A stretch of DNA of 64,000 nucleotides from Scylla paramamosain (GCF_035594125.1 NC_087185.1:9100001-9164000); one strand, 5' to 3'. Shown: positions 1-15,010, counted from the first letter of the stretch. A program made the numbers and translations. Notes: generated by a model from the letters alone, not told the origin.

Positions 1-555
1 ACGTTTATGTAAATAGACTGTGTTTATATTAACATTTGAATATGGCGGATTCTACGCCTGATTTTAGGATATTTATTGATATATATGGCTTCACGTCTTA
101 AGTGTTTTCTTTTCTTCTTTCTTTTCTATTTTCTTTTACCTTTTTTTTTTTAGATATGTCACTTTTGTTCTTCCCTCTATCACCATTTTTTTTCTATCTC
201 CCTTTTGCAAAATTTGGGTTCGTTTTTAGACGATTTCTTTAGGAGAACGTTAGTATTGATAACTCTTTGTACTTTTCCTTTACTTTCGTTCTATAATTAC
301 TTGTGTTTAATGAGATTTTTTTTCCTTTTATTTTAAGGGAGAGTTAGTGGAAATATCATTTTGTTTACCCGTTTGCTTTCCTTTTATATTCGGTTGGGTT
401 TACAGTATTATTCTAAGATTATTTCTCTCTAAGGGGATTGTAGAAATGCCCCTTTTGTCTCCGTTTTCCTTTAAGTGCGTGAGAATATTGTAAATTATCT
501 TATAGTGTATGAGGTTAAGAGTGGAAGATATGTGAGCATTCTTGGCAAGTCGAGA
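1..555. other. AT-rich intergenic DNA
   Basis: AT-rich sequence with scattered T-runs. I see no coding potential, RNA gene or recognisable repeat in it. Confidence 0.5.
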
Positions 556-714
556 AGAAGAAGAAGAAGAAGAAGAAGAAGAAAAAGAAGAAAAAGAAGA
601 TGATGATGATGATGATGATGAACAGAAGGACGAAGGATTGTGGTGTTGTTGGTGGTGAGGCCGATTAGAAAAAGACGAAGAAACAGAACAACAACAACAA
701 CAACAACAACAACA
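556..714. repeat. Trinucleotide mosaic (GAA)n-(GAT)n-(CAA)n
   Basis: Three adjacent trinucleotide arrays separated by short unique DNA: GAA/AAG about 556-600, GAT about 600-620 and CAA about 686-714. The same trio recurs near 4.1, 8.3 and 11.6 kb, so trinucleotide mosaics are a habit of this genome. Reading frames across it only encode homopolymers. Confidence 0.9.
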
Positions 715-835
715 AGTACTATGGCTGCCAGGCGACTTAATAACACATTATTATTATCATCACATTTTTATTTTTATTTATTTTTTTTTTTGTAAAGCAT
801 ATATCATACACACCTGTACGTATGTAAGATAATAT

Positions 836-837
<2 letters not shown>

Positions 838-899
<62 letters not shown>

Positions 900-904
900 A
901 CACA
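838..904. repeat. (AC)n microsatellite
   Basis: About 65 bp of AC dinucleotides with one interruption near its end. The 330 bp after it hold no supportable gene. Confidence 0.95.
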
Positions 905-1234
905 GTTGTCGTCTAACCATTGTCTTCCTACTCGTGTGTGTCATAAGGAATCGCTTTGTTCTCAAATAAAACATCTGTGTCGCTCCCTTGCTCTGTCTCT
1001 CACATACCTGTCCTTGCCCCGCACACAGCTGGCGCTACCTGGTGGGAGCAAGGCGTCGCGGCACTTGACACAAAGACTACACGGAAAAGACGAATCTCAC
1101 AATAACAACCTTGACAACCTTGACATTATTAACTATCCTGAACTTAAGTCTTTTTTTCTTATTTCTTGGTCATGATAAAAATAGTTTCATCCAAATTTTG
1201 GGCGTAATTCCGGCAGCACTGACAACACAAGCCG

Positions 1235-1372
1235 AGTTAATAGGGACTTTAAAAAAGATTACACAAATATTTGGATGGGAAAAGAACATGTAGGTAAATA
1301 TGTGTTATATGGACTGCCACGTGTAGGGCTGGTGGTTTCTTGCAGCTTCCCTTATTTCTTTAAGTTTTTATG
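1235..1372 (+). mobile_element. Fragment of CR1-like LINE 3' end
   Basis: The segment matches, at the level of shared words, the 3' tail seen at 23.9-24.27 kb and 21.45-21.6 kb. It has the order 'aataggga-ctttaa', 'ggatggg', 'ggactgccac-tgtagg', 'ttcttgcagcttcccttatttctt'. It is a 5'-truncated remnant with no open frame. Family assignment rests on the longer copy at 23.7 kb, which still encodes the end of a reverse transcriptase ORF. Confidence 0.6.
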
Positions 1373-1479
1373 AGTGATGAAATCGTTTAGTTTTATTTGT
1401 ATCTAGTGAAATTGTCTATATTTATTTTTTATATGGAATAGCAAGTCACTAGTTAGTATTTCTTGCACATTTTTGGACT

Positions 1480-2545
1480 TTCGTCAGGACTTTTTTCAAA
1501 GGCTATAGAAGTGATAGGCTAGGTTATCACGAGCGTTTTACTTTACTGATGTGCCACAATTTTTGTCAGACTAAAGGTTAAACTCATGAAAGCACCCTCG
1601 GAAAGCCCAATAAGTTATTAAATACTATGAATTTTCGTCAGGACTGTTTTTCAAAGGCTACAGAGATGATGGGTAGTTTTCACGAGATGTTCTGTTTACT
1701 GGTGATGCAGAATCATTATGGACTATATCACTAAAACACCCTAATTAAACCAAACCATATAAAAAAAAAGAAAAAAAAGCTGACGGAATTATGAATAAAA
1801 AATAAATAAATAAAAATAATAAAAAAATACTCGTAACGTTACAACTTGTCATTTATGCGAGTTTTTTCTTCATCGTTGATGCAGGGATCCATGTCACACT
1901 AGAGGCTGTGATAAGAAAAGCATCCTTGAAAACCCTAATGACTTTCATTGACACAAATAACAAATAGAACAAATAACCGAAATACTTATCAGTAAGAAAA
2001 ACACTCGTAACATTACAATTAGTCATTTCTGTGAGGTTTTTGTTTATTACTGATGCAGAATCCTTGTCACACGTTAGACTTTAATTATGAAAATATCCTT
2101 GAAAATCCCAGTAACTTTCAGTAAAACAAATTAAAAATAGCTGAAGTAATTATAAATAAGAGAAATACTAAAAACATTACAACAAGTCATTACTAAGACC
2201 CTTTTTTTTCATTGGCGTTGGTGCAGAAACCTAGTCAGGCTATAAGCTAAAATCACAAAAAATAGCCACAAAAATCCTAATAACTTTCACAGACGCAAAT
2301 AAAAAATAAAGAAAATGGTTGAAATACTTATCAGTAAGAAAGACTCACAACATTACAACTGGTCATTTCTCTGGATGTTTTTTTTCTTAACACTGTCACA
2401 CTATAGACTAAAATCCCGAAAACCCCCAAAACCCAAACAACTTTCACTGAAGGAAACAAAAAAAAAATAGATGAGATAATGATCGACAATAAAAACAGTC
2501 ACATCATTACAACTAGTCATTTATGTAGCCTCTGGAAACAGACCT
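1480..2545. repeat. Degenerate ~170-bp-period minisatellite
   Basis: A recurring block contains 'acattacaa..agtcatt', then 'gatgcag..tcc.tgtcacac', then 'atgaaa..atccttgaaaa.cc', then 'taactttca'. The first motif starts near 1832, 2006, 2172, 2347 and 2499, giving spacings of about 153-175 bp. Copies nearer 1480-1700 are more diverged. Related units recur at 6.12-6.72 kb. There is no coding potential. Confidence 0.7.
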
Positions 2546-3129
2546 AATGAAAGAGCAGAGCGTTTCAGAGTACCAGCCCTTACACGAGTCACAAGCCACA
2601 AACCGGACAATTTATTTATCTAATTCCCTTTGTGTTGCATCTGACTGTTACTACATTTATCATTAATTTTCAAGCGTCTCTTAATTATAACATTGACTGA
2701 TTAAATAACTATATATATAATACAAGAAACGAAAGGTATTGAAGGCGAAAACAAAGTCAAAACAAACAAGACTAATCAATTACTCCATTCCATCAACAGT
2801 CAACGACCCATAATCGCATTACTGAAGAGGGAGAGGAGAGGGAGAGGACAGGGAGGAAAGGGAGAAAAGATTACAGAGATGGAGGTAGGCGAAGGGACGA
2901 GGAATGGTGATGTGAAAAAACGACAAAAAAAATCAAATAAATGAAAGAAAATATAATAAAATAGAATAAAAAGTAAAGGTAGCGATGCAGGTACAGAGAG
3001 AAAACAAAGAAGTGAAATGGGAAGGTATACTGTAGTGGCTTGGGAATAGGCAGACAGCTGGCAGAGAACTAGAGGGAAGCCACAGAACGCCTGACTTCTG
3101 ATCTCCAAAATATTTCCGTCTGGGGCAAA
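2546..3129. other. Intergenic DNA, no gene seen
   Basis: AT-rich DNA with a purine-rich patch at 2825-2900. The reading frames here are low-complexity and have no recognisable motif. Confidence 0.5.
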
Positions 3130-3938
3130 GCAAACTTAGTAATGTTCATTACCTCAAAAACTCAATTCCCCCATCTATCAACTTGACACAACCTTCCAGA
3201 TAACTATCCCCTCTTCTTCAATGTCACGCAACTGTTCCTCTCTTCTACACTGAACGTCCTCGGTCTGTCCTTTACTTATAGTCTAAACAGGAAACTTCAC
3301 ATCTCATCTCTAGCTAAAACAGTTGCTATGAAATTAGGTGTTCTGAGTCGTCTCCGCCAGTTTTTCTCACACCGTCCTCCCCCTAGCTGCTAACTCTGTA
3401 CATGGAGTATGCTTCACATGTTTGGTTGGGGGGGTCTCCACTCATACCAAAAGCTTTTCGAATCATCAATTCTTCTCCTCTAACTGACTGTCTTCAGCCT
3501 CTTTCTCATTGCCGCAATGTTGCATCTCTATCTTCTACCGCTATTTTCACGCTAACTGCTCTTCTGATCTTGCGAACTGCATGCCTCTCCTCGTCCCGCG
3601 GCCTCGCTGCACAAGACTTTCTTCTTTCTCTCACCCTTATTCTGTCCACCTCTCTAATGCGAAGAGTTAACCAGTATTCTCAATGATTCATCCCTTTCTC
3701 TGATAAACTGTGGAACTCGCTGCCTGCTTCTGTATTCCCTCCTTCCTATGACTTGGACTCTTTCAAGAGGGAGGCTTCAAGACACTTACCCTCTGTTTTT
3801 TTTTTTTGTTTTTTTTTTTTTTGCCATTCTATCTGACATCTGTATGAGAACTGGCAATAAGTGGAACTTTTTTTTTGTTCATAAATTTGTTGCCCTTGGT
3901 CAGTGGCTCTCTAACATAAGAAAAAAAAATATTGGTGT
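3130..3938 (+). mobile_element. LINE family A, copy 1: 5'-truncated 3' end
   Basis: This is the 3' end of the same jockey/CR1-like LINE whose longer copies lie at 15.73-18.94 kb and 44.20-47.22 kb on the other strand. Shared landmarks are the C-terminal peptide with 'YASHVWLG', 'LQPLSH' and 'NQYSQ' (translated from about 3402 to 3690), the tail 'tttgttgcccttgg', and a terminal 'acataag' plus A-run at 3920-3938. The reverse transcriptase catalytic region is missing. The frame is interrupted by stops, so it is a dead-on-arrival insertion. Confidence 0.75.
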
Positions 3939-4089
3939 GGCTTTGAATGGACTAACAGCTGGAAGAAAATAGAAGGAAACATAAAATTAGATAAGATAAG
4001 ATAACATAACATAACATGAAAAATTCGCTGGTGTAGTACTGAACAAAATCAATGAAGAAACTTAAAAGGAAGACTTGATGACAAAGATG

Positions 4090-4212
<123 letters not shown>

Positions 4213-4454
4213 GATATTGATAATGAAGAATGATGATACAGAGTAGAGATACAGATCACTAATTACCCATCCTTTGTAATTCGGGCTTGTTTCTCCACAT
4301 TCCACAGTGAGGAGAGGCACATGACAACCTGAAGGGACAAGGGGCAGTCTCCCAAACACTCAAGGTCACCTGCAGCGCCTCCTACAGGTAAATACGAGCA
4401 CTGAGACAATATAATACTGACATATGTATGCGCAGCTCTCATTCTCCTTGTAAT

Positions 4455-5212
<758 letters not shown>

Positions 5213-5484
5213 GAATGCATATCTTGAGAGTTACAGGTAAAAAGAGCATTACCGTCGATCAATGTTCTTTTCAATCGTGCTTTTTATTCTTGCCAGTGTA
5301 CATTGACCAGGTGACAAGAGAAGAACAGGATAATACTTGGTACCCGGAGGTGTTTTTCCGGTGAAGCCAAAACATGTGCGATAATACGACTGATAGATGG
5401 AAGGTTGAAAAATAGATGAATAGACAGTTTGATAGAATATTCCAAAAATTCGTGGAAGGGAAGACGTTTGGGGGAGAGAGAAAA

Positions 5485-5862
<378 letters not shown>

Positions 5863-6119
5863 ATAACATAACTGACCTTCATGTGTACGTTTCATAAAAC
5901 CCTTCACGTGTGTACATACATATAAAGATTTCCATGTGCACCTCTTACTAAACCTTTTGCATACTGACCTCTTAACCTAACCTGACCTAACCTGATCTAA
6001 TGCTGTGTGTACCTCTCTTCCCTCATGTACGGCAGTGAAACATGCACGTTTATATATCACGTCATGGCTTGCTTATTTAAAGCTTTGTTTTCTCATAAGG
6101 TTCATTTTCAAACACCCAC
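5863..6119. other. Spacer with degenerate TTAGG-like motif
   Basis: Contains 'ttaacctaacctgacctaac' at about 5966-5985 and a little more. This is a short, imperfect run of the arthropod telomere unit (CCTAA on this strand). It is far too short to be a telomere and nothing else is recognisable. Confidence 0.4.
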
Positions 6120-6472
6120 AGAGATTAATAGAGTTTACACAGGTGTTTTTTTTTTCGCACTGATGGTGAAGAATCCTTAGAAAACTATCACTGTAACCAC
6201 AAGAAAACGTCCCTGAAAACTTAAACAAGAATTGTTTTTAAACACCACAGGCAAGATTAGTCGAGTCTTCAAGAGAGTTTCTCCCCATCATTGGTGCAGA
6301 ATCCTTTTAAGCTCTGACTGCAATCATGAAAACATCCTTGAGAACAACAATAACCTTTCTGCAGTCACGAAAACACCCTTGAAAACACCAGTAACATTTA
6401 AACTATCATTACAATCATGGATACACCCTGGAGAACATCAGTAACATTAAAACTACCTATCACTGCAACAAC

Positions 6473-6531
<59 letters not shown>

Positions 6532-6720
6532 CAACAACAACAACAACAACAACATTACAAATATAAAAACACCATTGAAAAATAGAAATCATCACAAGCA
6601 AACGCTAGTGAAAACACCAGTAATTTTCAAACCATCGCAATCATAAAGACACACTTGAAAAAAAAAAAAAAAAAAACAATACTCCTATTACAGCCAGCTA
6701 AAAGCACCCTTGATGGAAAC
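6120..6720. repeat. Second field of the ~170-bp minisatellite family plus (AAT)n/(AAC)n
   Basis: The units share 'gtgcagaatcctt', 'atcatgaaaacatccttga' and 'caccagtaacatt' with the 1.5-2.5 kb field. They are broken by (AAT)n at about 6467-6527 and (AAC)n at about 6528-6554. Short sub-units ('gaaaacacc.gtaac..t') repeat at roughly 55-60 bp inside it. Confidence 0.6.
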
Positions 6721-7069
6721 ACCGTCAAACCTGAGAATAGTTATTTACCTCCCCCATACTAAGCCCTCCTAGACTTACCATTTCGACCTATTAAACCCCT
6801 GCCCTTTAAAATCATACCCATTAAAAACACCTCTCCTACCTATACCTTTTTAAACCACGTAACCCTCTCTGCCTCTTTACCTGGGACGAGCCACACACAC
6901 CTGTAATATATCTCAGGTAAGGGTGTCCCGCTTACCTCGCCCGGATATTGACACTCTTACCTTCACTCAGGCAGGTGCAGGCGACCTCGTGTGACCTGAC
7001 CTCATCGGCAGCCTGCTATTTATGACCTACTCCTTTGGGTTGACTTTTAGAAGGTTAGTCCATCATTTG
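6721..7069. other. Intergenic DNA, no gene seen
   Basis: C-rich sequence with no recognisable frame, repeat or RNA gene. Confidence 0.5.
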
Positions 7070-8104
<1,035 letters not shown>

Positions 8105-8254
8105 CCTGAGTGCCCCTGTCTTACCCACACGAAAGGAGGAAGAGATAAAGGGAAAAATTGTTCATAAACGTAAGGTAAAGTATAACTATATCCGCTTCTT
8201 GAGTTACTTCAGACCTCAACTTTGCTTCGCCTACACGGGGAAGCTGGGTATGGA

Positions 8255-8288
8255 TGTAGTGGTGGTGGTGGTGGTGGTGGTGGTGGTG

Positions 8289-8336
<48 letters not shown>

Positions 8337-8404
8337 TTTACTGTTGTTGCTGTAAGAAAAATAAAAAAGGAGGAGGAGGAGGACAACAACAACAACAACA
8401 ACAA
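8255..8404. repeat. (GGT)n-(AGT)n and (GGA)n-(CAA)n mosaic
   Basis: GGT about 8257-8298 passes into AGT about 8298-8336. After a short spacer, GGA (8368-8383) and CAA (8384-8403) follow. Confidence 0.9.
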
Positions 8405-9053
8405 TTTACGACCACACAAACACCTTAAAAGACAAAACCACTAAACTATGAATAAGAGAACACAACAGATGCCAATACGAAATACGAGTACATGGAAATA
8501 GGGCTACACAGAAGACTAACTGATAACACCACCACATACCTTAGTAGTAACACTCGTAGTAGTAGTAGTAGTAGTAGCAGGAGGAGGAGTAACAGTAGTA
8601 GTAGCAGGTTCATAACACACTACACGTTCTATATTCCCCTGCTGGTGTTCTCGTCAATCTCGTGTCCTCGTCGTCCTCGCGCTGGAGTCAACCCATAACA
8701 TCACTCGCGCTCAGCAAAAATAACCTTCGCATTACTCCCGCTTCACTTCAGTCGCGCGTTCTCTTTGAAGTCTCGCCTGCCTTAAATCACTTCCCGTTTT
8801 CACTGCCTGCTGGGAGAAAAAAGACAAGGGGACACTACAAAAAAAAAAGACTACATGGCGTAAATTATTAATCACTCTTCCACGTACAGTGTGATCTTGA
8901 AATACTAGCATACGAAGGGAGTCTTGTGTGTACAGGTAGCTGAGAATGGGATGTGGGTAGAAGTTGATACCTGTGACACACCTGCGTCAGAGATCAAAGG
9001 GTGGAATAAAAGTGAGATATAAAACGAAGTGTTAATAAAGTCAAAACAACACC

Positions 9054-9055
<2 letters not shown>
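8405..9055. other. Intergenic DNA, no gene seen
   Basis: Holds a small (AGT)n patch near 8560-8580 and otherwise unremarkable sequence. No supported gene. Confidence 0.5.
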
Positions 9056-9131
<76 letters not shown>

Positions 9132-9191
9132 AAATTGAAAAGTTAAAAATATTTCCTCTTATTAACTTGTTTTCTCTTCTAATCAGGTGGT

Positions 9192-9272
<81 letters not shown>
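9056..9272. repeat. Twin (GA)n arrays
   Basis: Two GA arrays (about 9056-9127 and 9195-9272) are separated by about 67 bp of unique AT-rich DNA. Confidence 0.95.
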
Positions 9273-9273
<1 letters not shown>

Positions 9274-9879
9274 AAACAGCAACCCAATTTAGCCTGAACT
9301 GAAGCACCGTAATGAAGTAAGAGAAAGTAAAAAGTGCTAATAATAGATCGCACACGTTACCAGGTACTAGGGACAAGTCTGAACAAGTCTAACAGGTATT
9401 TGGGGAAGTCACTGTACCTGCTAGTCTTTCATCACTCAATATCACTCAGGACATTATTCACTCATTAACTTTAACCCTTTCACTACAATATGCAACAATT
9501 TACAGCACTAGAAGGAATAAAATCTTTACAAGGATCAACAACAAAGAAAGAAAGTGGAGTTAAGAGACTAGAATCACCAATTTCTACCCAGTGTATTGTT
9601 CAGAGATGTTTGTAGAGCAGAAGATGTCTCAGTGGTTAGTCATTAGGAAAAAAAAAAGAAAGAAAGAAAGAAAGGAAACATGTGAGCCAGCAGGGAAAGT
9701 GTTATTAACAGCATAAAGAGAGAAAATACATAAGCGCTACACGATGAAAGCAATCCTGTCTTTTCACATAAATTGAAATGGCATACTTAGGGAATAGATG
9801 AACAGGGAAATGTGAAAAAAATATATATAAGAAAGAAAGATTGAAGAATACCAGGTCCTCATCTCCATCACATTACCTT
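9273..9879. other. Intergenic DNA, no gene seen
   Basis: AT-rich with short GAAA runs near 9650-9680. No supported gene. Confidence 0.5.
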
Positions 9880-10660
9880 TTTCTCTTTTTCTTCCTTCAT
9901 ATTGGAACTCCTTTAATAATTTCCTTCTTCCTTTCTTAGCGTCCTTTTCTTTCCCTCTGTCACTTATACTTTCTCTCATGTCTCCAGTCTTGATAACGCT
10001 TCCCTTATTAATTTTCTTCTCGTTGTTACTTATACTTTCCTTAATTCCTTTCTTTCATATCCCGGTCTCTATAATCTTTGCTTTTCTTCCTCCTTCTATC
10101 ATTTTCTTCTGTAGCTCGATTTTTCTTCTTTCATTTTCTTCTTTATCATATACTTTCTTTCAAAACCTTACATATCAAACTATTATGTTCTTTCTTTCAC
10201 ATTCTTACACCTCTTGTCCTTTCTTTCCCCCTTTTTCCCATACCTCAAAACCTTCTGTTCCTTCCTTCACCTCTGAATCTAACCCTTCCTTCAAAATACT
10301 GCACCTTAAGTCCTTTTTATTCCTTCCTTCCTTCTTTTCTTCCTTCATACCCACATCTCAAAACCTTCTGTTTTTTTTTTTTCTTCACTTTCTTACACAT
10401 CCAAATCTAACCCTTCCTTTAGAATCCTACATCTTGAACCCTTTCATTTCTTCTTCCTTCACGTTCGCACAGCTCTAACCCCTCCTTCCTTCCTTCCTTC
10501 CTTCCTTCATATCCCTTTATCTCAAAATCTCTTCTTTTCCTCACATTCCTACATCCTTCCTTCAGAGAAGTAACGGAAGGGTTCGAGATGTAGGATTCTA
10601 CATCTCGAACCCTTCCGTTACTTCTCTTCCTTCTCTTCCTTCCCTCAGATTCCTACACCA
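9880..10660. repeat. ~780-bp polypyrimidine tract with diverged minisatellite units
   Basis: The plus strand is strongly C/T. Units with the order 'catctcaaaaccttctg', 'aatctaacccttcctt' and 'cctacatcttgaaccctt' recur from about 10240, 10349 and 10508 onward, spaced roughly 110-160 bp. Open frames here are low-complexity. An inverted copy of one unit makes the hairpin at 10564-10627. Confidence 0.7.
10564..10627. repeat. Perfect 30-bp inverted repeat (hairpin), 4-nt loop
   Basis: The arm starting agagaagtaacggaagggtt (10564-10593) is matched exactly by its reverse complement at 10598-10627, with 'gatt' between. The left arm is purine-rich within a polypyrimidine tract, so it is an inverted copy of the neighbouring repeat unit. 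Confidence 0.95.
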
Positions 10661-10944
10661 GTGACTCCAACCCTTCCTTCTCTTCCCTTCCCTCCAGTCG
10701 TATCCCTAGCGCCCTTGCGGACAATGTATACGCAATCGCCCATTACCACCCTAATCCTTATGGTATCAATAGCCGCCCCTTTACTGAATAAGCCCCAGCA
10801 CTCCCTCACGCGCCCCCACGGCAAGGCTTCTCCCGGAGTGGCAGTGAAGGTGAAAATTCCGATCCCGTCTGTAATGGAAATCGGCCCTATTCTGATTATC
10901 TGTCTTATTGGCTTCGTATCTTATGAGGGGAAGGCGAGAGGGGC

Positions 10945-10948
<4 letters not shown>
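10661..10948. other. Unassigned low-copy-looking sequence
   Basis: GC-richer and non-repetitive to the eye. A frame on the plus strand from 10661 stays open but has no recognisable motif and runs into (GA)n, so I do not call it a gene. Confidence 0.4.
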
Positions 10949-11439
<491 letters not shown>

Positions 11440-11616
11440 GTTCTCTACTTATTTCAGTGAAAATTTACTTATAGTAATTCTGTTAAACAGGTGGTTAAAC
11501 AGATGGTTAATTTCCTCGTGTTTAATGTTTAAGGATACAGAAGGGAAAATCAACATGAATATTACTGTGCTTAAGATGAAAATGTAACGTAATTATGTGA
11601 TTTTGATGTAAATTAC

Positions 11617-11618
<2 letters not shown>

Positions 11619-11678
<60 letters not shown>

Positions 11679-11693
11679 AACAACAATGACAAC

Positions 11694-11737
<44 letters not shown>

Positions 11738-11918
11738 CAGTAGTAGTAGGAGTAGTAGTAGTAGTAGTAGCAGTAGTAGTAGTAGTAGTAGTAGTAGAGT
11801 AGTAGTAGTAGTAGTAGTAGAGTAGTAGTAGTAGTAGTAGTAGTTGTTGTTGGTGTTGTTGTTGTTGTAATAGTAGTAATTGTTATTGTTGTAATAGTAG
11901 TAATTGTTGTTGTTGTAG
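11619..11918. repeat. (CAA)n-(AGT)n-(TTG)n trinucleotide mosaic
   Basis: CAA (about 11619-11690), AGT with interruptions (about 11694-11842) and TTG/TAG mixtures (to about 11918). The long minus-strand frame is polyleucine/polyasparagine from the repeats and is not a gene. Confidence 0.95.
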
Positions 11919-12124
11919 AGCATATTAAGTTGAAAGTACCTTATCGGAAGCCTAACCATCATATTTGAATCAACACAAGTGGGTATTACTCCTCTTATGA
12001 GCAAGTATTATTAGCTTTACATCAAAGGATCTACACAAAATAACTGTACCTATGTTGTGCGTTCTATGGCAGTTATACACCTTCTAATGCTCGTGAAGAT
12101 AGGCTAATAATAATAAAGCGACAA

Positions 12125-12572
<448 letters not shown>

Positions 12573-12576
<4 letters not shown>

Positions 12577-12727
12577 GGTGGCCCTCTGTAGGGGGTGAAA
12601 TTTCAAACGAATAATGTCTATGCTCCAAACCCGGATTCTTGTTCCTTTTGACCCAGAAACGTGCTGTGCAAGGTTTCATTGAAATCGGAATATATTTAAA
12701 CGGTGCTCAACGACTCTGAAATTTTAC
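12573..12727 (+). repeat. Left terminal inverted repeat of the DNA transposon
   Basis: Begins TTAGGGTGGCCC at the edge of (TA)n and ends near 'ctgaaattttac'. It pairs imperfectly with 15254-15397. Confidence 0.85.
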
Positions 12728-12832
12728 TCATCGAACGCTAGTCACAAGCACTCGGGTCCCCCTCCCACGTTGCTCTCGTGGGAGTATTAGCCGCTTTCCT
12801 CTCCTGGCGGGGGTTGTGTGGTTGCTAGCCAC

Positions 12833-15010
12833 TCATTGTCGCCCGGTCCGTGCAAGCGTTCCCTTCCTGGTGTCCGGGAACTGGCGCCGATGGTCCGCGA
12901 CGACCTGGACGAGGAACTGCAGTTGTTCTTCGTCCTTCGTCAGGAGCCGGTTATATTCCTGAATCAGGGCGACGCCTCGTTCCGCGTGGTCATTGGTGAC
13001 CGACAGGTTCCCCAGCGCTTTGCACGCCTTGCCGTACGCCTCATCCTTCTTCCAGTCTGCCGGTTCCAACGCCAGGAATCCCTTGTCGATGGACATCTTG
13101 GAGAAGAACGAGGACGTATTGGAGGTCACGAAGTCCTCAAGGCTGCAGCCGCTGATCGCTGAAGCGGAATGGTCACTCGCTTCTGGGCTGTGTCGTTGCC
13201 GTCCTTCTCCTCAATCGCCGCTACCATCTTCTTCTTTGTTTCTGATGAAACCCGGTCGTCGAAGAACGCCAGGGCTACCAGCTCTTCCGAGAGGTACCAG
13301 AGGTGGCCGAGGAGCTTGTTTGTCGCGGCCTTGGAGACCTCCGCGTCCTCGTACCCGTCCAGTGCCTGAAGCAGCTGAAGATCGTTGAGCGGAGCCGCGA
13401 CAGCAAGTGGGGCTTGCGTCCAGGCTTTGCTGTAGAGGCGGGCGGAGAACATGGCCACCCTCAACAGTCCGCGCTCCTCCTTCGGCGTCAGTTTGACCTG
13501 TTCCCTGAACAGCCACACCTTGAGCGAGTACAGCACCTTGCTCATCCACCGAGCGTGGTGCATGGGGCCAGGGGCACGGAAGCGGATTCCGCGGGGAGGT
13601 ACGCCGCCGAGAAAGATGACGGTTAGTTCCAGAAGTTCCCGGTAGTCGTCCCGAAGGTCTGTCCGCTCTTTCAGGGCCTGAAGGAACCACTCGATGTCGA
13701 CCTCTCCTGCTCCATCCTCGATCGGCTGGAACTCGCCTTGGTTGATGAAGGGGCCACCTCTCCTGGAAACGCTTGAACAGCAGGACAGCAGGCCCTGTAG
13801 TTGGCCCCATCACCGACGTGAAGACCGCCTCGATCACGAGCTCGAGAATGTGATGCCGGCAGGCGAGGTAGAGGAGGTCGCTCTTCAGCTGCCGCTCAAT
13901 CAGGGTACACGCCCCGGTGTGGCGACCCGTGTTGGCGGCGGTGGTGTCAAAGGACATCCCCACGACCCGGTCAGCGACGCTCCACTTCTCCAACGCCTCC
14001 ACGACGGCCTTCGCTTCATTCGCCCCTCTTCCACTGGGAAGCTTCGCCACCTGCAGCAGCTGAACCTCCCCTCCCCCAGACACGAGGATGGGCAGGCGGT
14101 CGACGTGGGCGTTGCTGGTGAGATCCGGCATCAGCTTCCCGTCCCAGTGGACTACCAAGGGGCCTTCTACTCGCAGCTTCTCCTTGAGGGCGGAGGCCAG
14201 TTGCTCGCGGTGACGACGGCGCTGGCTTTGGATCGATGTCCTGTTGATGTTGTACTCAACTGTGTCGTGCCCCAGGGCACGCGCTGTCTCGGTGAGGACG
14301 AACACTGCGCCACGGTCGCTCACCTTGACGCGATCCAAAGAGGCCGCCACGTCCGGGGTGACGATGTTGAGGTTCGCTCGAGGCCGTTTGGGTGGGACTG
14401 GGGAGATACCAAGTGTGGGGCTTCCTTCGGCGCTGGTGCTAGAGGAGGTTGAGGACGAATCCTCCAACTGGACTCTTGCCGCGGACGTCGACGCCTCCTC
14501 CTCCGCGCGTCGCTTCCTCACCTCCTGTGTCGCTTGCCGCTGTGACGATCGCTGTTCTTGGGCAGCTAGTGCTGTGTCCACCCCTCCCATGCGTCCCCGG
14601 CGTCCTGGTTCACGTTGAGCGAGAAGAAAAGCTTTGTCCTCCTCGTTTGTCATTGTCTCTAAAGCGCCGGCCTTCGCGACGTCGAAGAGATTCGCCAGGC
14701 GCTCCTTGAACTCCTCCTCCCTCTTCACTTGTGTTCCTGTTGTCCGTGCCTTGTTCTTGCGTACAAGGGTGTACTCCTTGTACAAGGTCTGGATGTTCTT
14801 GACGACGGTGTCAATCCGCTGCATGGGAATTCTAGCCTTAGCCCACAGCGCCTCAACAATTTTCGAGACCTTCCGGGACGCGTCCACCACCGTCATCTTC
14901 TCTACGTCCAACTTGTAGGTCAGGAGGCCCAGAACTTCTCCAGAGGATGGAAGTTGGGCTCCAGATATCTCGTTTATGGGGGCACACAGATAACGTCGCT
15001 TAGAAGCCAT
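12833..15010 (-). pseudogene. RNase-H-fold transposase-like gene, frameshifted
   Basis: Read from ATG at 15010, which follows a good splice-acceptor-like sequence (TTTCTCATTTTCAG), so an upstream non-coding exon is possible. The first frame runs about 420 codons. It has a hydrophilic N-terminus, 'VVHWDGK' (candidate first catalytic Asp), 'MSFDTTAANTG' (candidate second Asp) and 'CRHHILEL' (a C-x2-H element as in hAT-like RNase-H transposases). Homologous-looking sequence then continues in another frame after a shift at a C-run near 13755 ('FINQGEF', 'MHHARWMSK', 'WYLSEELVALAFFDD'). It shifts again near 13165 and ends with 'NDHAERGVALIQ' and a stop at 12833. The two single-base breaks mean either a dead copy or assembly indels. 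It lies inside paired TIRs, so it is a transposon gene, not a host gene. Confidence 0.7.

Noticed and set aside
906..1293. Two overlapping short plus-strand frames
   Set aside because: No motif, no splice context, and the second overlaps a LINE tail.
1832..2520. Regularly spaced repeats considered as a CRISPR array
   Set aside because: Units are diverged along their whole ~170 bp with no constant short repeat/unique spacer pattern, and the genome is eukaryotic.
11522..12004. 160-codon minus-strand frame rich in Leu/Asn/Tyr
   Set aside because: Pure product of the trinucleotide mosaic.
13740..13770. Transposase frame change considered as programmed frameshifting
   Set aside because: No slippery heptamer plus pseudoknot evident, and a second unrelated break occurs downstream; decay or assembly error is simpler.
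12818..14709. Plus-strand GC-rich frames of 60-250 codons
   Set aside because: Shadows of the minus-strand transposase gene, which has recognisable motifs and sits within paired TIRs.
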